A stretch of 6,071 nucleotides of DNA from Bacteroidales bacterium (GTDB lineage Bacteria; Bacteroidota; Bacteroidia; Bacteroidales; 4484-276). The stretch spans positions 1-6,071 of the forward strand of contig JAOZRY010000208.1 of the NCBI GenBank assembly GCA_029939965.1, written 5' to 3'. A model generated the notes under the pieces. It was not told the origin of the DNA. It saw nothing but the letters and a program-made list of their open reading frames with translations, and did no database searches. Shown in pieces: positions 1 to 6,007 of the stretch; the stretch's first letter is position 1, and each line of letters begins with the position of its first letter. Position numbers and translations under genes: made by a program.

Positions 1-117
1 GTTTTTAATAAAACAACTACTTGCGGTTGGGTTACAAAAACTTGTGCAAATTACCGGGTTCATAAATAATTGTAAATTTACCCGATTGATTTTAAAAAAA
101 AATGTTCAGTAAAGCTC

Positions 118-1236
118 ATGTATAACATCGACAAAGACCAATTTTTTATCGTTAAGAGTACCTACTTTTTGCTTTTTATCATTGCTTTTACATTTATAAT
201 AATAATAGCAAAAAATTTCCTTGTTCCTATATTTTTCGGATTGCTCATATCATCACTTTTGTTTCCGGTTTGCCGATTGATTTGTAAGTTGGGAATACCA
301 AAAGGTATTTCCATATTCATTACAATCATTTTTATGATTACGTTTTTATCGGGCATATCTTTCTTTTTTGTGGATGAAATATCAAAATTGGCCGGAGATT
401 TTCCGGCCTTGAAAGCGAAAGCATTAGACAATGTAAGTCAGATTTCGATGTCGATCGAAGATATCTTTGGCATAGGAACAGCCAAGCAGAAAATATGGTT
501 AAAAGACCAGGTTTCCAACCTTTTTACTTCGGGCAACGAAATGCTCAACAACCTGCTAAACGCTACAGCAGGAACAGTATTCAAAATTTTTATAATGCCG
601 GTTTTCGTTTTCTACCTGCTATATTATCAGGATAGGTTTAGTTTTTTTATTATGCGTATTGTACCGAAAGATGAAAAAAGACGTACCGATAAAATTCTTC
701 AGGAAATTTCGTTTGTTTCGCAGCGATACCTCGGCGGAGCCTTTATTGTGGTAATGATACTTTCGGTTTTAAATTCATTTGGGCTATATATGATAGGTTT
801 GGAGTACGCTATTCTTTTTGGGATAATTTCAGCTTTTTTTAATTTTATCCCATATTTCGGTACCTGGATTGGTGCATTTTTTCCGTTTATGTTTGCGTTG
901 CTTACCGGCGATACCCCGAACCTTGCCTTATGGGTACTGGCATTTTTTGCTCTCATTCAGTTTATCGAAAACAACATCCTAACCCCAAATATTACCGGTG
1001 GTTACGTTAGGCTCAACCCTTTTATCACCATTCTTGGGTTAATAGCAGGAGGAATGGTTTGGGGTGTTGCCGGTATGTTGCTGATAATTCCATTTATAGC
1101 GAGCCTAAAAATTATTTTCGAGAACTTTGAATCTACCAAAGCATTGGCATTTTTATTGGCACGTCCCGATAATGAGCCTTACCAAAAGCGCGTTGAGAGA
1201 ATAAAACGATTTTTAAACCGAAAATCGAAAAGTTAA
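118..1236 (+). CDS. AI-2E family transporter (PerM/TqsA-like membrane protein)
   Basis: A 372-residue integral inner-membrane protein of the AI-2E/PerM family. Hydrophobic segments lie near residues 14-31, 33-50, 62-85, 152-170, 206-228, 230-262, 268-284 and 302-336. A polar stretch (about 88-150) separates the first three from the rest, which is the usual family layout. Recognisable family motifs are NFIPYFGTWIG (242-252), QFIENNILTPNITGG (281-295) and the Gly-rich segment from RLNPFITILGLIAGG through GVAGMLLIIPF (298-326). Length is normal. Known members include E. coli TqsA (autoinducer-2 export) and Na+/H+ antiporter-like proteins; the substrate here cannot be told from sequence. The start is the ATG at 118; the ATG at 102 is in another frame and soon stops. 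The leader is A-rich with no Shine-Dalgarno sequence. A weak -7-like box (TAAATTTA, 73-80) has no good partner. The basic C-terminal tail (358-372) is probably cytoplasmic. The next gene begins 23 bases downstream, so co-transcription is likely. Confidence 0.92.
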   Translation: MYNIDKDQFFIVKSTYFLLFIIAFTFIIIIAKNFLVPIFFGLLISSLLFPVCRLICKLGIPKGISIFITIIFMITFLSGISFFFVDEISKLAGDFPALKAKALDNVSQISMSIEDIFGIGTAKQKIWLKDQVSNLFTSGNEMLNNLLNATAGTVFKIFIMPVFVFYLLYYQDRFSFFIMRIVPKDEKRRTDKILQEISFVSQRYLGGAFIVVMILSVLNSFGLYMIGLEYAILFGIISAFFNFIPYFGTWIGAFFPFMFALLTGDTPNLALWVLAFFALIQFIENNILTPNITGGYVRLNPFITILGLIAGGMVWGVAGMLLIIPFIASLKIIFENFESTKALAFLLARPDNEPYQKRVERIKRFLNRKSKS

Positions 1237-1259
1237 TTTTCATTTTTAAAACTAAAACA

Positions 1260-2423
1260 TTGAACCAAAAAAAATTTCCACTTATCATAAAGACCCAGGC
1301 AGGACTCGAAGAAATTCTTGCCGGGGAGATTAAACAATACGGTGGCCATGATGTAAAAACACTGCGCCGGGCAGTAAAATGCATGGCCGACAACAACACC
1401 ATGTACAAGTTGAACTATTGCTGCCGAACAGCACTCAGGGTTTTAAAAGAGGTACATGATTTTGAAGCTTCTGATGAGGAGAGCCTTTATCAGGGCGTAA
1501 AAGAATTTGATTGGTTTTCTCTGTTAGACATCTCCCGGTCTATAGCAATAAATGCTACCATTAGTGGCAGCAAAATGACTCATTCTCATTACGTGGCACT
1601 AAAAACCAAAGATGCCATTGTGGATAAATTCAGGGAAAAGTTTAATAAACGTCCTAATGTTGATCTTGAAAATCCCGACCTTAGGATTCATATTCATATT
1701 ACCGGCACAAAATGCACAGTATTAACTGATAGCTCCGGCGATTCGCTCCACAAGCGTGGATACAGAATAAGGCAGGGAGAAGCTCCCATAAACGAAGTAC
1801 TGGCAGCAGGTATGATTTTGCTTTCGGGCTGGGACAAAAAAACCAACCTTCTTGACCCAATGTGCGGATCAGGAACTATACTTTGTGAAGCCAATATGAT
1901 TGCCAGAAATATTCCATCAGGATATTTCAAAAATCTGTTTGGTTTTATGCGATGGAAGGATTTTGATAAAGAAGCGTGGGAAAAAATAAAAGAGGAGGAA
2001 AATTCAAATATTCAGCCTTTAGCTTGTAAATTAATGGGATCGGACGTAAGCATGCGAGCTTTGTCGCTGGCCGAAGAAATTTTGGAGAATACCGAGTTTG
2101 ACACAGACATTGAGTTGAAACAAGTTTCGTTTGAAAACAGCAAACCCTCCGATACCGAAGGTGGAATAATAATCTCCAACCCTCCCTATGGCGAACGCAT
2201 GAAAAAGGACGACATCAGGGCTTTTTACAAGATGATTGGAGATACATTAAAAACCCACTATGCCGGGTATGAGGCCTGGATTATCACCTCTGATTCTTCG
2301 GCACTAAAATCTGTTGGCCTGCGCACTTCACGAAAAATACAATTGTTTAACGGCCCGCTCGAATGCAGGTATGTAAAATATGAATTGTATAAAGGAAGTA
2401 AAAAGGCAAAAGAAATTAGTTAG
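1260..2423 (+). CDS. THUMP-domain class I SAM-dependent rRNA methyltransferase (RlmL N-terminal/YpsC type)
   Basis: A 387-residue cytoplasmic RNA methyltransferase predicted to make N2-methylguanine in 23S rRNA, as the N-terminal half of E. coli RlmL does at G2445; B. subtilis YpsC is a stand-alone relative. A ferredoxin-like/THUMP region covers roughly residues 6-155. The linker contains the conserved SSGDSLHKRGYR (158-169) and EAPINEVLAA (174-183). The Rossmann methyltransferase domain has the SAM-binding motif I DPMCGSGTILCEA (199-211) and the catalytic motif IV NPPYGERM (307-314). The second, RlmK-like methyltransferase half of fused gammaproteobacterial RlmL is absent, as is usual outside that group. 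The start is TTG at 1260. No ATG lies nearby in frame, and the next in-frame Met (residue 42) would delete the conserved N-terminal KTQAGLEEILAGEI. It follows the membrane-protein gene by 23 bases with no visible terminator. The target base is inferred from the family. Confidence 0.93.
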   Translation: MNQKKFPLIIKTQAGLEEILAGEIKQYGGHDVKTLRRAVKCMADNNTMYKLNYCCRTALRVLKEVHDFEASDEESLYQGVKEFDWFSLLDISRSIAINATISGSKMTHSHYVALKTKDAIVDKFREKFNKRPNVDLENPDLRIHIHITGTKCTVLTDSSGDSLHKRGYRIRQGEAPINEVLAAGMILLSGWDKKTNLLDPMCGSGTILCEANMIARNIPSGYFKNLFGFMRWKDFDKEAWEKIKEEENSNIQPLACKLMGSDVSMRALSLAEEILENTEFDTDIELKQVSFENSKPSDTEGGIIISNPPYGERMKKDDIRAFYKMIGDTLKTHYAGYEAWIITSDSSALKSVGLRTSRKIQLFNGPLECRYVKYELYKGSKKAKEIS

Positions 2424-2545
2424 ATAATTGAAGCGATAGGCCGAGAGCGAAGGGAATGAAGAAGACAAGGTTGTATTATTTTTTTTGGCAGAGGGTGGAG
2501 AGTAGTATGCTAATTTTTTGATGTTTATTTCCTGCTTTTTAATTT

Positions 2546-2573
2546 AAATCATAAATCGCAAATCAAAAATCGT
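2546..2573. repeat. Four phased 7-base AAATCNN units upstream of the secreted nuclease gene
   Basis: Four consecutive 7-base units read AAATCAT, AAATCGC, AAATCAA and AAATCGT without gaps; the following heptamer TAATAAT has lost the core. The array ends about 20 bases before the ATG at 2595, so it probably lies in the 5' leader or promoter region of that gene. Similar AAATCG-rich strings are, from memory, common between genes in Bacteroidota, so this may be a dispersed microsatellite-like element rather than an operator. A weak promoter candidate lies upstream (TTTG at 2484-2487, TAATTTTT at 2511-2518, spacing 23). Nothing else recognisable lies in 2424-2594. Confidence 0.6.
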
Positions 2574-2594
2574 TAATAATAAAGGTTTTATTTT

Positions 2595-3764
2595 ATGCAA
2601 ATACGAAATACAATTACGGCAATACTATTAATGTTTCTTGCCATTCCACTGCAATCCCAAAATTTCGAAGATTTAGACTTCGGAACCGATTTAACCATGG
2701 AGGTGATGACCTGGAATCTGGAATGGTTTCCGAAAAACGGAGAGGTTACCGTGGGTTATGTTTCCGGCATTATTCAGGCATTGGAGGTAGATATAATTGC
2801 CTTGCAGGAACTCAATGATTACGACTCTTTTGTGCAAATGGTAGAAAACCTTGAAGGATGGGAAGGTGTAGCTACAAGTAATGGTGATCTGAATCTCGGC
2901 TATATTTACAATCCCGAATTTGTGGAAATGACTGATATTTATCGCATTTACTTAGACAAAGATCGGGAGTTCCCACGCAAACCGCTTGTTATAGAAATAG
3001 TTTTTATGGATGAAAAATACATCCTGATCAACAATCACCTCAAAGCCTTCGGAGATGGTTATTTAAATCTCTCCGACCCATGGGATGAAGAAACCCGGCG
3101 CTATGATGCGTGTATCCTGCTTAACGAATACATCGAAACAAACTTCGCTAATGACAACGTAATAGTTTTGGGAGACTTTAACGACATACTTACCGACATC
3201 GAATCCAACAATGTATTCCAGATATTTTTTAATGATCCGGAAAATTATCTGTTCGCTGATATGGCTATTGCCGAAGGGCCATCAGCAAATTGGTCGTACC
3301 CAACCTGGCCTTCCCATATCGACCATATTCTGATTACCTCAGAACTGTTTGAAGAATTTGAGCAGGAAACTACAGAAACTGCTTGTTTGAGAATTGATGA
3401 CTTCTTCGACAATGGTTGGTCGGAGTACGATGATAATGTTTCCGACCACCGTCCGGTTGCAATAAAGTTTATCCCTATTGTGAGCAATACCGGCATTGGT
3501 GATGTGCAAACCCACAACGCAAACCTTATCATTTCTCCAAACCCTTTTATTAACCAAACAACCATTTATTTTGAACCTGCCGGTGAAAATACTTCTCTGG
3601 AGATTTTTGATTTTACCGGAAAAAAAATCAGGGTCTATCCTGTTAAATTGAACCAAACCAGTTTTGAATGGAAAGTAAATAATTTACCATCAGGTCTTTA
3701 TCATATACATCTAAAATCTAACAATAGATTTTTAGGTTTCACAAAAGCAGTTCTGATGAATTAA
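2595..3764 (+). CDS. Secreted endonuclease/exonuclease/phosphatase family protein with T9SS sorting domain
   Basis: A 389-residue exported metal-dependent phosphoesterase of the EEP (DNase I-like) fold. Residues 1-22 form a signal peptide with a hydrophobic core (ITAILLMFLAIPL) and a likely cut near QSQ-N. All catalytic blocks of the fold are present: TWNLEWF (39-45, metal/active-site Asn41), LQE (70-72, metal-binding Glu72), NNHLK (146-150, His148), GDFND (193-197, Asp194 and Asn196), HIDHI (241-245) and SDHRP (283-287, Asp284-His285). An active enzyme is therefore expected. Residues about 311-389 resemble a type A T9SS C-terminal domain: SPNPF (314-318), IFDFTGKKI (327-335), LPSGLYHIHL (354-363) and a final K-AVLMN strand. 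This predicts outer-membrane translocation and surface attachment or release. The substrate is unknown; extracellular DNA or RNA is the obvious guess, though EEP proteins also cleave phospholipids and sugar phosphates. The ATG at 2595 is the only start that keeps the signal peptide intact. The 171-base gap before it suggests its own promoter. Confidence 0.93.
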   Translation: MQIRNTITAILLMFLAIPLQSQNFEDLDFGTDLTMEVMTWNLEWFPKNGEVTVGYVSGIIQALEVDIIALQELNDYDSFVQMVENLEGWEGVATSNGDLNLGYIYNPEFVEMTDIYRIYLDKDREFPRKPLVIEIVFMDEKYILINNHLKAFGDGYLNLSDPWDEETRRYDACILLNEYIETNFANDNVIVLGDFNDILTDIESNNVFQIFFNDPENYLFADMAIAEGPSANWSYPTWPSHIDHILITSELFEEFEQETTETACLRIDDFFDNGWSEYDDNVSDHRPVAIKFIPIVSNTGIGDVQTHNANLIISPNPFINQTTIYFEPAGENTSLEIFDFTGKKIRVYPVKLNQTSFEWKVNNLPSGLYHIHLKSNNRFLGFTKAVLMN

Positions 3765-3782
3765 TCAATTACTGTATTTTTG
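3752..3782 (+). promoter_or_regulatory. Bacteroidota-type promoter candidate for the rubrerythrin gene
   Basis: TATTTTTG at 3775-3782 matches the Bacteroidota -7 consensus TAnnTTTG exactly. TCTG at 3752-3755 matches three of the four bases of the -33 TTTG box, with a 19-base spacer. It begins in the last codons of the upstream nuclease gene. Transcription would start near 3789, giving a leader of about 55 bases. A second, poorer candidate is TTTG at 3797-3800 with TAATTTTA at 3824-3831 (spacing 23), which would leave a leader of under 10 bases. No peroxide-regulator site could be recognised. Confidence 0.4.
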
Positions 3783-3843
3783 GTAATGAATCTTTTTTTG
3801 TGAAAATTAATTTCATCCAAACATAATTTTAAATATAATAATC

Positions 3844-4422
3844 ATGTCGAAAACAATGATCGGAACAAAAACAGAACAGAACCTGCTGAAAGCATTTGCA
3901 GGCGAATCACAAGCCCGAAATCGTTATGAATTTTTTGCCAAGGTGGCGAAAAAAGAGGGTTACGAACAAATATCTGCAATTTTTCAGGAAACTGCAAATC
4001 AGGAAAAGGAACATGCAAAACGGTTTTTTAAATTTCTTGAAGGTGGCGCAACCGAAATTACCGCAACATATCCGGCTGGCATAATCGGAACTACTGCCGA
4101 AAACCTTAAGGCTGCTGCCGAAGGCGAAAACGAAGAGTGGACAGAACTGTATCCTGAGTTTGCCGAAATTGCAAAAGAAGAAGGTTTTACTGAAGTTTCG
4201 GTAGCTTTTAAAATAATTGCTAAAGTAGAAGCAGAACACGAGCGCAGATTCTTGAAATTTTTGCAAAATATTTATGAAGACAAGGTATTTATTAAAGATG
4301 GTAAAGTGTGGTGGAAATGCCTTAAATGCGGATATGTATATGAATCGGCTAAAGCACTCGAAAAATGTCCGGCATGCTTGCACCCAAAGGCATATATGCA
4401 GGTGCGCGAAGAAAACTATTAA
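3844..4422 (+). CDS. rbr: Rubrerythrin (diiron peroxidase with C-terminal rubredoxin domain)
   Basis: A 192-residue cytoplasmic NADH/rubredoxin-linked peroxide reductase that protects anaerobes from hydrogen peroxide. Residues 1-145 are the ferritin-like four-helix diiron domain. All family ligands can be placed by pattern: Glu21 (GESQAR), Glu54 and His57 (EKEH), Glu95 and Glu98 (ENEE), Glu129 and His132 (EAEH). Residues about 155-192 are the rubredoxin domain, with Cys159-x2-Cys162, then Cys175-x2-Cys178, and the aromatic GYVYE segment after the first pair. Domain order and length match classical rubrerythrins such as that of Desulfovibrio vulgaris, so both the diiron site and the FeS4 site should be functional. 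The ATG at 3844 follows an AT-rich leader with no Shine-Dalgarno sequence. Promoter boxes upstream and a hairpin region downstream suggest a single-gene transcript. In relatives such genes are often induced by oxygen or peroxide; no operator is visible here. Confidence 0.97.
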   Translation: MSKTMIGTKTEQNLLKAFAGESQARNRYEFFAKVAKKEGYEQISAIFQETANQEKEHAKRFFKFLEGGATEITATYPAGIIGTTAENLKAAAEGENEEWTELYPEFAEIAKEEGFTEVSVAFKIIAKVEAEHERRFLKFLQNIYEDKVFIKDGKVWWKCLKCGYVYESAKALEKCPACLHPKAYMQVREENY

Positions 4423-4427
4423 AACCA

Positions 4428-4495
4428 TCTGGAATTAAATATCAGGATTTTATATCATTAACAACGAACCTGATATAAAAGGTTTTTCTTCCAGA
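4428..4495 (+). terminator. Nested and competing hairpins after rubrerythrin, probable terminator
   Basis: Three complementary pairs occur in this short AT-rich gap. An outer 7-bp stem joins TCTGGAA (4428-4434) with TTCCAGA (4489-4495). Inside it, ATATCAGG (4439-4446) can pair with CCTGATAT (4469-4476). Alternatively TTTTATATCA (4448-4457) pairs with TGATATAAAA (4471-4480). The two inner stems share bases 4471-4476, so only one can form at a time. The 10-bp inner stem is followed by GGTTTTTCTT (4481-4490), a U-rich tract, so intrinsic termination is the simplest role. The stems are AT-rich and the U-tract is interrupted, hence moderate confidence. Confidence 0.5.
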
Positions 4496-4516
4496 AACAT
4501 TTGGCGAATGAAACAA

Positions 4517-4548
4517 TTGTAGTTTTTTTTAATTCTGATCTAACCTTG
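4517..4548 (+). promoter_or_regulatory. Bacteroidota-type promoter candidate for the FISUMP-domain gene
   Basis: TTG at 4517-4519, a 21-base spacer, then TAACCTTG at 4541-4548 (seven of eight positions of TAnnTTTG). Transcription would start near 4555, about 28 bases before the ATG at 4583. The boxes overlap both in-frame TTG codons (4501 and 4546), which makes those poor translation starts. Confidence 0.45.
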
Positions 4549-4582
4549 ACAATTAATTTATCTAACTCTAAACCTTTACTTT

Positions 4583-5550
4583 ATGAAAAATTTCACAAAA
4601 ACAAATCGTATTTAATTTTTGGACTTGCGATTCTTTTTATTTGCAATACAACAACTATTTTGGCGCAATGGACGTGTGGCGATATCTTATTGGATGAACG
4701 CGATGGCCAAAGTTATTCAACAGTAAAAATAGGTGAGCAGTGCTGGATGGCCAAAAACCTTAACTACGGAACCTACATCGCAAGTAATGGAGGTGGCTCA
4801 TTAACCCATGACGATGGTATTGTAGAAAAATACTGTTGGAATAATAACCCTGACAATTGCGATAATTCAACAGCTCATCCCGGTGGATATTACGAATATT
4901 ATGAAGCTGTTCAATATTATAGCGGCCAACCAACTGAACCTGTTCAGGGGGCATGTCCTGATGGATGGCATCTTCCGGCCAAAACTGAGTTTGCTGAATT
5001 AATAACTCATCTCGGTGGTACTTCGGTGGCAGGAGCTGCATTAAAAGTTGGTGGCTCATCGGGATTCGAAGGTGTTATTGCCGGATGGCGTTGTACCAGT
5101 GGCGGTAGTTTTTTAACGCTTTTCCCAAAAGGGTTCTGGTGGTCTTCAACAAATTATAACACCAACGAGGCATGGTACATGGATATCGATAATACAAACC
5201 CTTATGCATCACAAACCCACTACGGAAAGTCGCTTGGTTTTAACATTCGTTGCGTTAAAAATGAAACCTCTACATCTATAAACCAGATAAAAAATGATGA
5301 GATATTTAAAATAAATTCAGTTGTTAATAGCGGAAATAAATTGACTGTAAATTTCTCAGGCATCCCAAATAGCACTTTTCACCTCAAAGTATCCGACTTA
5401 AACGGCCGACAGGTTTTTGCAACAAATAAAGCTTCTGCTACAAAAAAATGTACAATCGAAATCAATACACAAGGCTTTTCCGATAGTATATATTTGCTTA
5501 CAATTTTTAATGGTGATAAAACAGTAAGCAAAAAAATTATGATTCGATAG
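4583..5550 (+). CDS. Secreted FISUMP-domain protein with degenerate T9SS tail; apparent frame break at its start
   Basis: The continuous open frame runs 4501-5550 (349 codons), but its only conventional starts are TTG at 4501 and 4546, both overlapping the promoter candidate. The natural ATG at 4583 reads MKNFTKTNRI then stops. Adding one A to either A-run (4586-4590 or 4597-4601) joins it to the signal peptide KSYLIFGLAILFICNTTTILAQ-W encoded in the main frame. The length 4583-5550 is accordingly not a multiple of three. Numbered from 4501, the mature part begins near residue 57. Residues about 59-253 match the Fibrobacter succinogenes major paralogous (FISUMP) domain: DGQSYSTVKIGEQCWMAKNL (68-87), CPDGWHLPAKTEF (152-164), GFWWSST (211-217) and GFNIRCVKN (246-254). 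Several Cys suggest disulfides. Residues about 265-349 resemble a T9SS type A sorting domain (KVSDLNGRQVF, SIYLLTIFNG) but lack the PNP motif. It is probably surface-exposed or lipid/sugar-anchored; its biochemical role is unknown. Confidence 0.8.
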
Positions 5551-5594
5551 GCAACTTCTCCGGATAATTATTTTTGAACAAGACCTTATCATAA

Positions 5595-5627
5595 AATGAC
5601 CATCAGCCCAGGCGATTGATGGTCATT
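5595..5627 (+). terminator. Strong hairpin after the FISUMP gene, probable terminator
   Basis: A perfect 11-bp inverted repeat joins AATGACCATCA (5595-5605) and TGATGGTCATT (5617-5627), with an 11-base loop. It lies 44 bases after the stop codon. No uninterrupted U-tract follows (CATTCGTTTGG), so it may act as a weak or bidirectional terminator or an mRNA-stabilising 3' end. Confidence 0.6.
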
Positions 5628-5666
5628 CATTCGTTTGGTGGGTTTCTACTGAGCGATTTGGTTTTT

Positions 5667-5712
5667 ATCCCCACAGTAGTGGGATTTACCCGGAGAGTGG
5701 GGATTCACTCTC
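5667..5712. repeat. Tandem hairpins sharing an AGTGGGGATT-type motif
   Basis: Two adjacent hairpins. The first pairs ATCCCAC with GTGGGAT (5667-5674 with 5679-5685, one C bulged). The second pairs GAGAGTG (5693-5699) with CACTCTC (5706-5712) perfectly around a 6-base loop. The motif AGTGGGATTTACCC (5678-5691) recurs as AGTGGGGATTCACTC (5696-5710), offset by 18 bases. The two copies with dyad character suggest a repeated protein-binding site or a dispersed intergenic palindrome; which one cannot be told here. Confidence 0.5.
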
Positions 5713-5737
5713 AAAAATCTGGATTTCGCTTCGTTAA

Positions 5738-5780
5738 ACATTAGTCATTTTTTAATGCAATTACACATTAGATCATTTTT
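5738..5780. repeat. Imperfect direct repeat ACATTAG(A)TCATTTTT
   Basis: ACATTAGTCATTTTT at 5738-5752 recurs as ACATTAGATCATTTTT at 5765-5780, differing by one inserted A. The copies are offset by 27 bases with an AT-rich spacer. No gene starts nearby on the + strand. It may be a local duplication. Confidence 0.45.
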
Positions 5781-5781
5781 A

Positions 5782-5991
5782 TTATTGGATAGTGGCGATG
5801 CCCACATAAAGTTGGACTCTACTAATTAGTGTGCGCCAGAAAACACCGATATCTTCGTTGGACTTGTGTTGAAAACAGTCATTTACAAAAGTAAACTCCT
5901 TAATTTTCAACACTTCGCCCGCCTCGATCTCAGCGATTTCTGATACCCACTTCCTGAAATATTGAGTTTTCGTGCAGAGACTAATTATCAA
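5782..5991 (-). pseudogene. Possible remnant of an unrecognised protein-coding sequence
   Basis: A minus-strand frame stays open for 69 codons, ending in TAA near 5782. The product reads like a plausible protein, with an amphipathic stretch YFRKWVSEIAEIEAGEVLK, then FTFVNDCF and GVFWRTLISRVQLYVG. I do not recognise a family. Its only possible start is TTG at 5991, which lies inside the hairpin at 5971-6007 and is immediately preceded in frame by TAA. There is no leader or promoter match. This could be the 3' remnant of a broken gene or a chance open frame. Confidence that it was ever coding is low. Confidence 0.2.
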
Positions 5992-6007
5992 TTAGTGTCC
6001 CTGCACG
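5971..6007. repeat. Long imperfect hairpin (about 15 paired bases, 3-base loop)
   Basis: CGTGCAG (5971-5977) pairs with CTGCACG (6001-6007). After one A/C mismatch, GAC (5979-5981) pairs with GTC (5997-5999) and TAATT (5982-5986) with AATTA (5990-5994), leaving GT bulged and ATC as the loop. An alternative register pairs ACTAATT with AATTAGT. There is no flanking U-tract on either strand, so a terminator role is not supported. A recombination site, transposon end or structured RNA end are all possible. Confidence 0.5.

Noticed and set aside
55..84. CGGGT/ACCCG inverted repeat before the first gene
   Set aside because: Only five base pairs around a 20-base AT-rich loop; too weak for a terminator or riboswitch.
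1133..1408. Minus-strand frame spanning the junction of the first two genes
   Set aside because: It overlaps both well-supported genes and has no domain signature; it is a shadow frame.
3245..3656. Two minus-strand open frames of about 105 codons inside the nuclease gene
   Set aside because: They lie wholly within the EEP/T9SS coding region, have no recognisable motif and no promoter-like leader.
3907..4428. 173-codon minus-strand open frame antisense to rubrerythrin
   Set aside because: It lies opposite a gene with every catalytic ligand in place. Its Phe/Cys-rich product is what the reverse strand of Lys/Glu-rich helices gives.
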